Part shown: positions 26,067 through 35,018 of the stretch, piece by piece
How positions within the stretch are numbered: position 1 is the first letter of the stretch
How the letters are laid out: each line of letters begins with the position of its first letter
Assembly: GCA_965233625.1 (NCBI GenBank)
Contig: OZ247499.1
Span: forward strand, 2,418,001 to 2,482,000
Direction of reading: 5' to 3'
Origin: G965233625 sp965233625
GTDB taxonomy: Bacteria > Planctomycetota > Planctomycetia > Pirellulales > Pirellulaceae
Length of the DNA stretch: 64,000 bases
The notes under the pieces: model-generated
What the model was told of the DNA's origin: nothing
Databases searched by the model: none
What the model saw: only the letters and a program-made list of their open reading frames with translations
Translations under genes and position numbers: made by a program

Positions 26067-26382
26067 GCTGGCCTAACGGTTCTGAATGATGATCCTCTGC
26101 TGGACTCGCAGTTCTACAACTGACAGCCAGCATCCAAGGCAAGCAGGCGTGGTGACACAATCCCGTCACCACCCTGCCACGCCGCCAGCCTTGTGCCGGC
26201 AACCTTGCCGGCACACAAGGACTGGCTTCCCCGGCGCCGGAAAGTACGTCTCGCAGCATGTTGCCTGCGATGCTCCCTCCGGCACGCGGAAGCCCGCCCT
26301 TAACACCGTCTCAAGGAGGAAAACTGCCCACGGAAAGGTGCACGAAACCAGGAACCTGAACACCCGTCATTGAGGTATTGCC
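26067..26382. other. Intergenic gap after the BBP7-like gene
   Basis: This 316-base stretch holds the two hairpins described separately and the ribosome-binding site (TGAGGT) of the next gene. I see no gene or RNA gene in the rest. No promoter can be assigned with confidence. Confidence 0.5.
26149..26220 (+). terminator. Tandem strong hairpins downstream of the BBP7-like gene
   Basis: Two stems follow one another: GTGGTGAC (26149-26156) with GTCACCAC (26165-26172), and CCTTGTGCCGGCAA (26189-26202) with TTGCCGGCACACAAGG (26205-26220), the second having only a two-base bulge. They start about 80 bases after the stop codon. Neither has a T-run, so they may protect the mRNA 3' end or attenuate rather than terminate by the classical route. 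Confidence 0.55.
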
Positions 26383-26889
26383 GTGAACCAGAAGATAGTC
26401 CATGCCAATCCGAAAGTGCGTCTTGCAACCACAGCAATTCTCGCTGTCGCAGCCTTACTGCTGCTGGGCGTTCTGTTCCTGCTGCGTTCTTATCTGGCAA
26501 GCCAGTTGACGCTGATGGAGACGGACTTTGCCACGGCTATGAACAACGTCCTGACACTGGTCACCATGCTGGCCGTGATGATGGGCGCCGCCCTGCTGGT
26601 TCTGTCGATGTACTTTGCCTACCTGGCATTCCGCATCCGCGCCACAGGACAGTTCCCACCGCCAGGGAGCCTCGTTGTCAAAGACACGCCCTTACTGACA
26701 GGAGCCGCTGCAGCACGTCGCGTGTGGATCGCAGGCGCCATGAGCCTGGTGCTGGCGTTCGCCGCAACCGTAGGCATGTACACCTTTCAAAACACGGTTC
26801 ACCGGGTGATGAAATCGGGCACGAACAAGAAACCAGCCGGCGAAAGACTGGTCGCGCCGCGAATTAAACCTAATGAACTGAAATCGTAA
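26383..26889 (+). CDS. Uncharacterised three-helix membrane protein
   Basis: The 168-residue protein starts at GTG 26383 with TGAGGT seven bases upstream. Three hydrophobic helices are visible: about 15-35 (TAILAVAALLLLGVLFLL), about 58-82 (LTLVTMLAVMMGAALLVLSMYFAYLAF) and about 115-135 (WIAGAMSLVLAFAATVGMYTF). The C-terminus is basic and polar and may face the cytoplasm. It lacks motifs that I recognise. Its position downstream of the BBP7-like gene may be incidental, since hairpins intervene and it has a terminator of its own. Confidence 0.72.
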   Translation: MNQKIVHANPKVRLATTAILAVAALLLLGVLFLLRSYLASQLTLMETDFATAMNNVLTLVTMLAVMMGAALLVLSMYFAYLAFRIRATGQFPPPGSLVVKDTPLLTGAAAARRVWIAGAMSLVLAFAATVGMYTFQNTVHRVMKSGTNKKPAGERLVAPRIKPNELKS

Positions 26890-26941
26890 GAGACTGAATC
26901 AACCCGGCAGCATGCCGGCTTCCCGCTCTAGTGGTGGAGGG

Positions 26942-26984
26942 TCCCCGTCGTTTCGCAAGTGCGATCCGGCGGGGATTTATTTTT
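26942..26984 (+). terminator. Intrinsic terminator after the three-helix membrane protein
   Basis: An outer stem CCCCGTCG (26943-26950) pairs with CGGCGGGG (26967-26974, one G-U), and an inner stem TCGC/GCGA closes the loop. It is followed directly by ATTTATTTTT. It lies about 55 bases past the preceding stop codon on the plus strand and faces the converging dehydrogenase gene. Confidence 0.7.
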
Positions 26985-27021
26985 GGTATCCGTCCAAAGA
27001 GAAAGCCACGCGGTCGATCCG

Positions 27022-28596
27022 TTACCCGATGTCGCCGGTCTTCCAGTCTCCGTCCACGCAGCGCCACAGGTTCTCGTTGGGGCTTTTATCCTGAAGGCAG
27101 GCAGGCAGCCGGTCGCCGCGTACCGCGTCGTAGCATTGCAGCATGGCGAAACGGTGAATAGCTGTGGGCATACCGACTGCCGTATGCGTTGCGTCGCCCG
27201 TCGCCGGATACGGACCGCCGTGGTTCATCGCTGGTGAGACAGCCACACCCGTTGGCATTTTGTCGTTCAGCAGCCTGCCGACCCGCTGACGCAGATGCGG
27301 TTCTAACTGAGCGTAAACGGCATCATCCTGATCGCCGGTATGGCTGTAAATGCAGCCGGTCAGGTTTCCTTCTAGCGATTGCAGGATGCTGGCCGCTTGT
27401 CCGGCGTCTTTTGCGGTAACAATCAGCGTCGCGTTGCCGAATGCTTCGGTCTGCATCTTTTCCGGCTGTGACAGAAACACGTCACCATCGCACGTAAGCA
27501 CCGTATTGGCGTGGCTGAATCCATTTCCACCGCCCGCGGTGACGGGCGTCAGCGCTTTTGCCCCGGCTGCGATGAGCGTTTCCAGGTTCTGATGCAGAGA
27601 TTCTTCTACAGAGCCTGAAAGCAGCGTGCCCACGGGCGCCGCGCTGAAGCGTTCGGCGATGCTGGCGACAAACTGCTCGCTCAAGGCGTTTTCGATCAGT
27701 AGCACCATGCCGGGATTTGTGCAGAACTGCCCGGTGCCCATCAGGCAACTGGACGCAAAATCGCCGGCGATATCGTCAAAGCGCTCTTCAAGGGCGCCGG
27801 GGAGGATCACAACGGGGTTCACGCTGGAAAGTTCCAGGAAGATCGGCTTACCCGCCGCATCCGCGGCCGCCTTGAGTTTCAAACCAGCAGAGCGGCTTCC
27901 CGTGTAGCCGGTGGCGCCGTTACGTGGATCGGCGACAAGGCGTTCACCATCGGCATGGCTAGTGCGATAGATGAGTTGAACGATGGCGGGCGGCATGCCC
28001 GTGGCTTCCGCTGCGGCAAGTGCTGCAACGGCGAACAGCCGGGTGACCTCTGGATGGGATGAATTCGCCTTGGCGATGACGGGGTTGCCCGCCGCAATAG
28101 CCGCCGCGAAGTCGCCCCCCGATGCACTGCCAAACGCCAGCGGAAAGTTATTCGGCCCGAACACACACACCGGGCCGATGCCAGCAAAGCACGAACGGAT
28201 GTTGTTGGCCGTATCGATCACCGGGCGGCGCCAGATTTCTGTCCGGGCGGCTTCGGCCGCCTGACGGAGTTGCCCCGTGGTGCGTGGCAGTTCACCGTCG
28301 GCAAGACGCGGCGATTTGGGGAGTGCCGTTTCGAGATGGGCGGCGTTAACAATCGCGTCTTTATGGGCTTCGATGTTGCTGGCAAAGGCTTCTAGAAACG
28401 CCGCAATTTTCTCACCCGGCATGCTGCGAAGTTCAATCGCCGCAGCCGCCGCAGCGTCTAGTGCTGCGTCGCAGTCCTGCCAGGACGAGACGGGGAAAAC
28501 TTCGGGCAGCTTCTCTTTGGTCGCGGGATTCGTGGCTTGAAACTCGCCAGTCGCGTCAGCTTCGCGCCACTGGCCGTTGATGAGTACTGGTTGCAT
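27022..28596 (-). CDS. Aldehyde dehydrogenase, alpha-ketoglutarate-semialdehyde dehydrogenase type
   Basis: The 524-residue protein is a full-length aldehyde dehydrogenase with catalytic Glu in FLELSSVNP (E255) and the nucleophilic Cys in GQFCTNPG (C292). NAD(P)-binding elements are seen in FGPNNFPLAFG and GNPVIAKANSSHP. The PNNFPLAF/GQFCTNPG combination fits the 2,5-dioxovalerate (alpha-ketoglutarate semialdehyde) dehydrogenase subfamily. It follows the FAH-family gene by 42 bases on the same strand, and the pair could carry out the last two steps of oxidative pentose (Weimberg-type) or related sugar-acid breakdown to 2-oxoglutarate. Subfamily assignment is moderate; the family is certain. 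Confidence 0.88.
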   Translation of the reverse strand: MQPVLINGQWREADATGEFQATNPATKEKLPEVFPVSSWQDCDAALDAAAAAAIELRSMPGEKIAAFLEAFASNIEAHKDAIVNAAHLETALPKSPRLADGELPRTTGQLRQAAEAARTEIWRRPVIDTANNIRSCFAGIGPVCVFGPNNFPLAFGSASGGDFAAAIAAGNPVIAKANSSHPEVTRLFAVAALAAAEATGMPPAIVQLIYRTSHADGERLVADPRNGATGYTGSRSAGLKLKAAADAAGKPIFLELSSVNPVVILPGALEERFDDIAGDFASSCLMGTGQFCTNPGMVLLIENALSEQFVASIAERFSAAPVGTLLSGSVEESLHQNLETLIAAGAKALTPVTAGGGNGFSHANTVLTCDGDVFLSQPEKMQTEAFGNATLIVTAKDAGQAASILQSLEGNLTGCIYSHTGDQDDAVYAQLEPHLRQRVGRLLNDKMPTGVAVSPAMNHGGPYPATGDATHTAVGMPTAIHRFAMLQCYDAVRGDRLPACLQDKSPNENLWRCVDGDWKTGDIG

Positions 28597-28639
28597 CGCG
28601 TTGAATTTCTCGAAAGATTTTTAATAGTTTGCGGCTTGG

Positions 28640-29509
28640 TTAACTGCCTTGAACGACCGGATTACTCAGTTCGCCAATGCCATCGATGTCGATGGACACG
28701 CGGTCGCCTGGCTGAAGTGTGAAATCGCTGCCAGGCACGATGCCGGTTCCGGTCAGCAGCAGAACGCCGTTGGGAAATGTGTTGTCGCGTAGCAACCACT
28801 GAATCAGGTCTTCAAAAGTCCGCGCCATCTGCGAAACGCTGGTTGCATCCTCGAACACAACCGCTTCCTCGCGGTAGATTTTCAGCCGGATGCCGGTCTC
28901 GTCGCGTTGCGGCATGGCATCAACAAGCGTGATGCACGGGCCGAGGCCGCAGCACTGGTCGTAGACTTTGGCCTGTGGCAGATACAGCGGATTGTCGCCC
29001 TCGATATCGCGGGAACTCATGTCGTTGCCCACGGTGAAGCCCACCAGTTTGCCCTTGCTGCTTAAAACAAGCGTCAGTTCTGGCTCTGGCACATTCCACT
29101 GCGAATCCATGCGGATCCGCAAGGGTTCTCCCGGTCCACTGACGCGGTGCGGCGTGGCCTTCATAAAGAGCTCCGGCCGCGGCGATTCGTACACGCGGTC
29201 GTAACAGGAAGCGGCTGCTTCAGATTCTTCCATCCGCGCACTTTTGCTGCGGATATACGTCACACCAGCCGCCCAGACTTCCTGCTCGTCGATTGGCGCC
29301 AGCAGATTGACATCGGCGAGACTATACGTTTCGCCAGCGCTTTCCATCAATTTTTCAACAGCGGCGGAAACATCATCCGCCTCTAAAATGTCGGAGAGGT
29401 GAGAGAACTCGCCAATGGGCAGATGCAGCGGCGTTACCTGATCCCCCTGAAGCACTCCGGCGTCGTACTGGGTGGGATTGTCTTTAACGCTGAATTTTAC
29501 AAGCTTCAT
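28640..29509 (-). CDS. Fumarylacetoacetate hydrolase family protein (2-keto-3-deoxy sugar acid dehydratase candidate)
   Basis: The 289-residue protein has FAH-family blocks: EVWAAGVTYIRSK, PELFMKATPHRVSGPG, VPEPELTLVLSSKGKLVGFTVGNDMSSRDIEG, then YLPQAKVYDQCCGLGP. The metal ligands are the acidic residues in the EPEL and NDMSSRD segments. Members include fumarylacetoacetases, oxo-acid decarboxylases and 2-keto-3-deoxy-pentonate dehydratases. The adjacent ketoglutarate-semialdehyde-type dehydrogenase favours the last. The ATG at 29509 overlaps the stop of the dipeptidase gene (ATGA), so the genes are coupled. No catalytic difference can be read. Confidence 0.85.
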   Translation of the reverse strand: MKLVKFSVKDNPTQYDAGVLQGDQVTPLHLPIGEFSHLSDILEADDVSAAVEKLMESAGETYSLADVNLLAPIDEQEVWAAGVTYIRSKSARMEESEAAASCYDRVYESPRPELFMKATPHRVSGPGEPLRIRMDSQWNVPEPELTLVLSSKGKLVGFTVGNDMSSRDIEGDNPLYLPQAKVYDQCCGLGPCITLVDAMPQRDETGIRLKIYREEAVVFEDATSVSQMARTFEDLIQWLLRDNTFPNGVLLLTGTGIVPGSDFTLQPGDRVSIDIDGIGELSNPVVQGS

Positions 29510-30582
29510 GATCGTGACCATGCGTTACGGAGAAAGCGAATCCAATTGCCTGACATAATACCGTTTACGTCGGCTTCGCTGTACCCGCGACCGGCCAGGA
29601 TTGTGCGCAGTTGCGTCACATCTGCAATTGAGCCAAGGTCCGCCGGACATTGTTCGGCGCCGTAACCACCGTCCAGGTCAGATCCGATAGCTGCATGCAG
29701 CGCGTTGCCCGCCAATTGACAGACATGGTCGATATGATCCGCCACGGTCTGCAGCGTCACGCCCGCCTGCTGGGGCGTTGTTTCGAACCGCACCCAACCG
29801 GGATACAGCATCCAGGCATCCATCGCGGCGCCGATCACTGCGCCACGCTCGATGAGCAGTTTCAGTTGCTCATCACTAAACTGCCTTTGATGCGGCACCA
29901 GCGCGCGGCAGTTGTTGTGACTTGCCCAGACCGGGCCGTCGAACAACTCCAGCGCTTCAAAGAACGCTTCGTCGGTCAGATGCGTCGCGTCCAGAATCAT
30001 GCTTAGTTGCTGCATCTCTTGCAGCAGTTCCCGGCCCTTCGGCTCAAGCGGACCTTCGCTGCCCGTGCCGGGGGCATACACGCCCGGACCATAATGCGCC
30101 GGCCCGACCGCACGCAGACCGTTGGCATAAGCACGGTGCAGATGATCCAGCGTCAACAGCGAGTCGGCGCCTTCCAGCGACAGGATGAAACCGACCGGTG
30201 CGTCTTCTGGAACATCGTCTCCACTCCACAACTCGATCTGCGTGTTCAGCGAAGCAAGGTCCGTTATCTGCCGCATTTCGCCCCGGTCAACCATCGCCAT
30301 GTACCAGGCAAGTTGCCCCTGCGTGACAGCCCAGGCGATCTCCGGGCTGCTCCAGCCCGCCAGCGGACTTTGCGGCGACACGTAGTGGGCAATCTGCGTC
30401 GCCACACACAAACCAATGCCGCCCCGGCGCATGGCAGGCAGCGACACTACGCCTGCCGCGCGACCTGCCAGATCCGTCTTGCCTTGCTCACGGCGATGAA
30501 TCTCCGCCAGCGGCGCGGTAAGGTCGCGGTTCCACTCCAGCGCATTCATCGCCAGATCCAAGTGACCGTCAAACAACAGCAC
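29506..30582 (-). CDS. Membrane dipeptidase family protein (peptidase M19)
   Basis: The 358-residue protein has the M19 metal residues: DGHLDL (H7, D9), Glu in ILSLEGAD, His in DATHLTD, His in ASHNNCRAL, and the final Asp in GSDLDGGYG. The family hydrolyses dipeptides, often with D-residues at the C-terminal position. There is no signal peptide, so it is probably cytoplasmic. GTG 30582 is preceded by GGAGG at ideal spacing. It starts an operon with the FAH-family and aldehyde dehydrogenase genes; why a dipeptidase is coupled to sugar-acid-type enzymes is not obvious. Confidence 0.88.
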   Translation of the reverse strand: MLLFDGHLDLAMNALEWNRDLTAPLAEIHRREQGKTDLAGRAAGVVSLPAMRRGGIGLCVATQIAHYVSPQSPLAGWSSPEIAWAVTQGQLAWYMAMVDRGEMRQITDLASLNTQIELWSGDDVPEDAPVGFILSLEGADSLLTLDHLHRAYANGLRAVGPAHYGPGVYAPGTGSEGPLEPKGRELLQEMQQLSMILDATHLTDEAFFEALELFDGPVWASHNNCRALVPHQRQFSDEQLKLLIERGAVIGAAMDAWMLYPGWVRFETTPQQAGVTLQTVADHIDHVCQLAGNALHAAIGSDLDGGYGAEQCPADLGSIADVTQLRTILAGRGYSEADVNGIMSGNWIRFLRNAWSRS

Positions 30583-30620
30583 GACGGCGCCTCCGTGATA
30601 ATGAAATGCCTGGGACGTTC

Positions 30621-32447
30621 TTACAACTTGGTCACAACCGCGTAGAAGGCGCCAACTTCGCCCACCGGGGTGATAAACACGGGCGCCAGCGTGTGCGAGC
30701 CGGCCTTCAATTCCACTTCGAAATCAACGTGCGTCGCACCTTCAACCACGGGCTTCGTTTCCAGGTTTTCACCATCCATACGCAAAGTGGCTTTGCTGGC
30801 ATTAATCGCCACACCAGGCGTCGCCCGGTACGCGCGGCTGGCGCCGGGAACATTCGCGCCGGCGGGCAGCGGCGCCGTGATGGCGGTGTCTGCTTCCACC
30901 GGCCAGCGGCGTGCGGAGATGCGGTACTTGCCCGGCGTAATGACTTTCACCGCCCAGTGGCCTTTGTGCTGCAACAGCGACCGGTTACCGCCGGGCTTGC
31001 GTTTGCCGTAAGCGTCGCCACGGCGGATGTGGCTCTGATTCCAGGGCGGCAATGCCTGCTGAATCCAGTCATGGCCGGTCAAAGTCACATCGTTGTGTTG
31101 CGGATGCCCCAGATAGATTTCCGTCGTCTGTGAGAAGGTTGGCTCTAGTTCCGCCCACCACTTCTCGTAAAAGTCCCGCATCATGGCGACCTGCTTCGGA
31201 TTTTCCTTGGCCACATTATTTTTCTGTCCAGGATCTTTCCCAATCTCATACAGTTCAACGCCGTTAATCAGGCGCCAGTGCTGAGACATCACCGCGGACT
31301 TCCGCCACTTAATGGGATCGCGTACGCGTTGCGAATCTGTAATCAGAAACCGGTCCGGCCAATCCACTTTGTCGCCCATCAGCAGCGGCTTCATCGACTG
31401 CCCATCGAACTTCACCTTGGCCGGCTTCTTCACATCGCACAGATCAAGCAACGTCGGCACAACATCAACGGCGTGCGAAAGCGTTGGTAATGTGCGTTTC
31501 TTATTCAATCCCTGAGCTGGCCAGTGGATGAAGAACGGAACGCGGTGGCCGCCGTCGTATTCACTGCCCTTTTTGCCTCGCATGCCCGCGTTGAACACCC
31601 CGGCGCCGCTTGCAGTGCCATTGTCCGTTGTGAAGATGAAGATGGTGTTTTCGTAGATGCCCAGGTCGCGCAGTAGTTTGCGGGTGCTGGCGACGTTGTC
31701 ATCGACATTGGTGATCATTCCGTAAAAGGCGGCAATGGCGGCGGACTGATCTTTGTACATGTCCAGATACTTCTGCGGCGCGTGCAGGGGACCATGCGGA
31801 GCATTGGTGACGATGTAAGCAAAAAACGGCTTGTCTTCCGCCACGCATTTGCGGATGAATTTGTGGCTCTGCGCGAAGAAGACGTCCGTGCAGAAGCCCT
31901 TGGCTTTTTCGATTTTGCCGTTGTGAAAGTAGGCGCCGTCGAAGTACGCGTTGTTCCACACATCGGGCGTCTGACCAACACCGCCGCCGCCGTGGCGGTA
32001 CACCTCGGTAAATCCGCGATCTTCGGCGCGGTACGGATAGTTATCGCCCAGATGCCATTTGCCGAACATGCCGGTGGCGTAGCCTGCATCTTTGAACATC
32101 TGCCCGGCAGTCACCTCATTTTCGCGAAGCATCGACCGGCCGTTGACCGTATGCCATACACCGGTGCGATTGGTCCAGTGCCCGGTCAACAACGCGCAGC
32201 GTGTGGGCGAACAGGTCGGCGCCACGTGGTAGTCGGTCAGCCCTGTCGATTCCGCCGCCAGAGCATCGATCGCGGGTGTCTTAATGACCGGGTTGCCGGT
32301 GCAACCAAGGTCGCCGTACCCCTGATCGTCCGTCATGATCAGCACGACGTTGGGCCGCTTGGCCGCTTGTGTGCTTTGTGCATGAATGCAGAAGAGGGTT
32401 GCGACGCATGCCGCGAGAGTTATTTTGGACAGACGATGTATTTTCAT
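30621..32447 (-). CDS. Sulfatase with C-terminal extra domain
   Basis: The 608-residue protein has a signal peptide (to about residue 29), then the sulfatase core RPNVVLIMTDDQGYGDLGC with metal-binding Asp pair. The active-site motif is CSPTR (C79, the formylglycine site), followed by TDNGTASGAG and GGHRVPFFIHWPA. After about residue 450 a beta-rich segment of roughly 150 residues (GKYRISARRWPVEADTA) is added, which is not part of the core. Enzymes of this kind remove sulfate from polysaccharides or other esters in the periplasm. It needs a formylglycine-generating enzyme encoded elsewhere. The substrate is unknown. Confidence 0.93.
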   Translation of the reverse strand: MKIHRLSKITLAACVATLFCIHAQSTQAAKRPNVVLIMTDDQGYGDLGCTGNPVIKTPAIDALAAESTGLTDYHVAPTCSPTRCALLTGHWTNRTGVWHTVNGRSMLRENEVTAGQMFKDAGYATGMFGKWHLGDNYPYRAEDRGFTEVYRHGGGGVGQTPDVWNNAYFDGAYFHNGKIEKAKGFCTDVFFAQSHKFIRKCVAEDKPFFAYIVTNAPHGPLHAPQKYLDMYKDQSAAIAAFYGMITNVDDNVASTRKLLRDLGIYENTIFIFTTDNGTASGAGVFNAGMRGKKGSEYDGGHRVPFFIHWPAQGLNKKRTLPTLSHAVDVVPTLLDLCDVKKPAKVKFDGQSMKPLLMGDKVDWPDRFLITDSQRVRDPIKWRKSAVMSQHWRLINGVELYEIGKDPGQKNNVAKENPKQVAMMRDFYEKWWAELEPTFSQTTEIYLGHPQHNDVTLTGHDWIQQALPPWNQSHIRRGDAYGKRKPGGNRSLLQHKGHWAVKVITPGKYRISARRWPVEADTAITAPLPAGANVPGASRAYRATPGVAINASKATLRMDGENLETKPVVEGATHVDFEVELKAGSHTLAPVFITPVGEVGAFYAVVTKL

Positions 32448-32547
32448 GGATGTTCGCCTTTGGGTGCACCATTGAAATTGCAGCTATTCTTGAATGGCTG
32501 CATTGTGGTTGTTCCGTGTAGAGCCGTCAAACTAACGATAGAAGCTC

Positions 32548-33105
32548 ATGAATAAAGCGTTGCTCATCGCCGCCGTTCTGCTGTGCGTTGCCTTCGTCGT
32601 GTTATGCGTTTGCAGCGGGGTGCTGTACTACGCATTTTCTTCCGTTTCCAGCGGCTACGAGGTGGCTGGCGGAACCGTTTACTACCGCAGCTTCAACAAT
32701 CTCAATTGGCAGACCGAGAGAAAGGAAGTTCCTGAAGCGAACGCCGCTACGATGCAAACTCTCGTTGGCTCAGGCGGCTTATATGGCAGCGATGGTACGA
32801 CAGTCTTCTTTCAAGGAACTAGCATTTCAGACGCAGACCCTGACACCTTCAAGGTGCTTGACTGGCGCGAGGAATATAGCCGCGACAAAAACCGGGCGTA
32901 CTGGAAAACCATCGCGGTCAGCGATTCGCCGGACAGCTTTCAGATACTGGGCGCCAACTACAGCAAAGACAACAGCCAGGTCTATTACTGCGCCAAGCCC
33001 ATCGAAGGCGCCGACCCCGCCAGCTTCCGGCTAACAGACAAAGTCACTGGACGGGCGGAAGATGAAAATTATGAATACAAACTGGGCCGCAAAATAGAAC
33101 GCTAA
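32548..33105 (+). CDS. DKNYY-domain membrane-anchored protein
   Basis: The 185-residue protein has an N-terminal hydrophobic helix (about 4-32, with two or three cysteines near its end). Two repeats of the DKNYY type follow (YSRDKNRAYWKTIAV and YSKDNSQVYYCAKPIEGADPASF), with a third partial at GSDGTTVFFQG. DKNYY proteins are an uncharacterised surface- or periplasm-associated family. It diverges from the sulfatase gene and converges with the next minus-strand gene, overlapping its stop by four bases. No catalytic function can be suggested. Confidence 0.85.
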   Translation: MNKALLIAAVLLCVAFVVLCVCSGVLYYAFSSVSSGYEVAGGTVYYRSFNNLNWQTERKEVPEANAATMQTLVGSGGLYGSDGTTVFFQGTSISDADPDTFKVLDWREEYSRDKNRAYWKTIAVSDSPDSFQILGANYSKDNSQVYYCAKPIEGADPASFRLTDKVTGRAEDENYEYKLGRKIER

Positions 33106-33800
33106 TTCTGACCGACGATCGCAATGATGAACGCGAGTACGTTGATCGCCGTGGAGATGCCGCCGAAGGTCATGCCGATGGTGGTTAGTACGCGACCGCT
33201 GGGGTCCATCACGCCGCGGCTCATTTCGCCCAGATCTTTCATCCCCATAAAAAAGGCGCCAACGCCGAGGAACCAGCACACGCAAAAGCCGGCCACGCCC
33301 ATCGCCAGAATCGTTCCGCCCCGGTGCGGCTTTAAGAACCGGCGCCGTGGCTGCACGTTAACCGCCGCGGGAGATGCATAAGGGTTTTCCGCCGCGGGCT
33401 GACCGGGCGACGGAGTAGAACTTTCCGGGTAATCGCTCTGCGGCTGCTTTTGGGCAAAGGGCGAATCCGTGCTGCTAACAGCCTGCGTATTGAGTCCCGG
33501 AAAGAAGTGTGTCGCCGGAAGCCAGTTGGTATCGCCGACGGCTTTAATCTCTGTCGAAGCGTCCAGTTCTCCGCGGCTCGCCATTGCATCTAGTTCCGCC
33601 CGGGTGTGTGGCCCCGACTGCGCGGTGGCGTGTTTCCGAACGTAGAAGCGGGGCTGCTCTGCGGTAAGCTCCTTAGACGGCGTCGGCGCTGGCACTGTGA
33701 ATGTGGTGCGACAACTCGGGCACCGGGCAGTCTTGCCGGCGTCGGATTCCTGCATGCGAAGTTTCTTCGCACATCCCTGACAGATCAGTTCAATGGGCAT
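33102..33800 (-). CDS. Zinc-ribbon and GYF_2-like domain membrane protein
   Basis: The 232-residue protein begins with an MJ0042/zinc-ribbon pair (CQGCAKKL and CPSC). A GYF_2/DUF4339-like segment follows (YVRKHATAQSGPHTRAELDAMASRGELDASTEI), then a low-complexity Pro/Ser/Gln linker. Two hydrophobic helices close it (about 165-190 and 207-230). This domain order is common in planctomycete membrane proteins of unknown function. It converges on the DKNYY gene, sharing four bases at the stops. Confidence 0.8.
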   Translation of the reverse strand: MPIELICQGCAKKLRMQESDAGKTARCPSCRTTFTVPAPTPSKELTAEQPRFYVRKHATAQSGPHTRAELDAMASRGELDASTEIKAVGDTNWLPATHFFPGLNTQAVSSTDSPFAQKQPQSDYPESSTPSPGQPAAENPYASPAAVNVQPRRRFLKPHRGGTILAMGVAGFCVCWFLGVGAFFMGMKDLGEMSRGVMDPSGRVLTTIGMTFGGISTAINVLAFIIAIVGQN

Positions 33801-33925
33801 CGCGTGGGCTCGTTCGCAAAACGGGTGCGGGCATTACCTACCCCCGCAGTATAAAGACATAGATCCAACAACTAAACCACGATAACCCCATGGCAACGCA
33901 GGTATCCACGACGCTGCACAGACCG

Positions 33926-34795
33926 TCACTTCGCCAGAAAGTCCTGAATCAGCCCGGTGACACGCTGCGGATCGTCTTCGATCACGTAATGCCCGGCCTG
34001 GTCCAGGCGGTGCACTTCCGCGTCCGGAAAACTTTTTAGCAGCCTCTCCAGGCATTCCGGGCGGAAGCACCAGTCGCGCATGCCCCAGATCATCTGCACC
34101 GGCAGCCCAGCCAAAGTAGACAACCCCGCTTCTATATCTTCCAGCACCTGCCAGGTCGGGTGCCTGCGGCTGAGCGGAATATCTTTCACAAAGCGGTGCG
34201 TCGCCCGGCGGTTGGCCCACGAATCGTACGGCGCCAGCAGTCCGGCGCGCACTTGCGGCGTCATGTTCTGCGGATTCTCCACCGCCATCGTAATCGCCGA
34301 CCGGGCGAACATATTCAAACCCTGCAAAGCCACTTCGCCCAGCAACGGCGTGCGGCAAACCCGGATGCGAAGCGGGCAGTAAGGTGGCGGGAACGCGGCT
34401 GTATTCAACAACACCAGCCGGGCAAACCGTTCGGGAACCTTCAGCGCGGCGCCAAGGCCAATAGCGCCGCCCCAGTCGTGCACAACCAGCGTTATATTCT
34501 GCAGATCCAACGCCTCGATGAACTGAACCAGGTTGTCGATATGATCCGCCAGACGATACGAAAATTCCGCCGGTTTCTCACTTAGCCCGCAGCCAATGTG
34601 ATCCACCGCAATGCCGCGATGCGTGTCGCGGACCGCTTGAATTAAATTGCGGTAATAGAAGGACCAGGTCGGGTTGCCATGCGACATCAACACCGGCGCA
34701 GCATCGGGGGCGCCTTCGTCTACGTAATGATATTTCCATCCGTTAATCGTCTGATACTTCGATTCAAACGGATACAACGCACGCCAGTCAGGCAT
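33926..34795 (-). CDS. Alpha/beta-hydrolase of the haloalkane dehalogenase/OleB-like family
   Basis: The 289-residue protein has the HGNPTWSFYYRN oxyanion strand, the nucleophile elbow VVHDWGGAIG in which Asp is the nucleophile, and a C-terminal GHYVIEDDP histidine. The LAPYDSWANRRATHRFVKDIPL segment is reminiscent of OleB, the beta-lactone decarboxylase of long-chain olefin synthesis, but OleA, OleC and OleD are not next to it. It could also act as a haloalkane dehalogenase. I chose ATG 34795 since the family N-terminus begins there; a GTG 69 bases upstream would add a poor leader. Confidence 0.75.
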   Translation of the reverse strand: MPDWRALYPFESKYQTINGWKYHYVDEGAPDAAPVLMSHGNPTWSFYYRNLIQAVRDTHRGIAVDHIGCGLSEKPAEFSYRLADHIDNLVQFIEALDLQNITLVVHDWGGAIGLGAALKVPERFARLVLLNTAAFPPPYCPLRIRVCRTPLLGEVALQGLNMFARSAITMAVENPQNMTPQVRAGLLAPYDSWANRRATHRFVKDIPLSRRHPTWQVLEDIEAGLSTLAGLPVQMIWGMRDWCFRPECLERLLKSFPDAEVHRLDQAGHYVIEDDPQRVTGLIQDFLAK

Positions 34796-35018
34796 AAACC
34801 ACTTTCCCGTTGCCGGTGCTTGAACAGCCAGCACACCAGTATAACGGCGCCTGAAAAACGTCACAGCGGCCTGCCAGGCGGTTCCCCGCCGGTTCGTCGA
34901 GGGCGGGCGCTCCGTGTTCCGTTACCCTAAGCCCTTGTGATAAACTCCTGAGACAACATATGGCGAATGCGACCGGGCGGTTCAGGGTGGACGGTCGAGG
35001 TTGAAAGACGGAGCGAGA

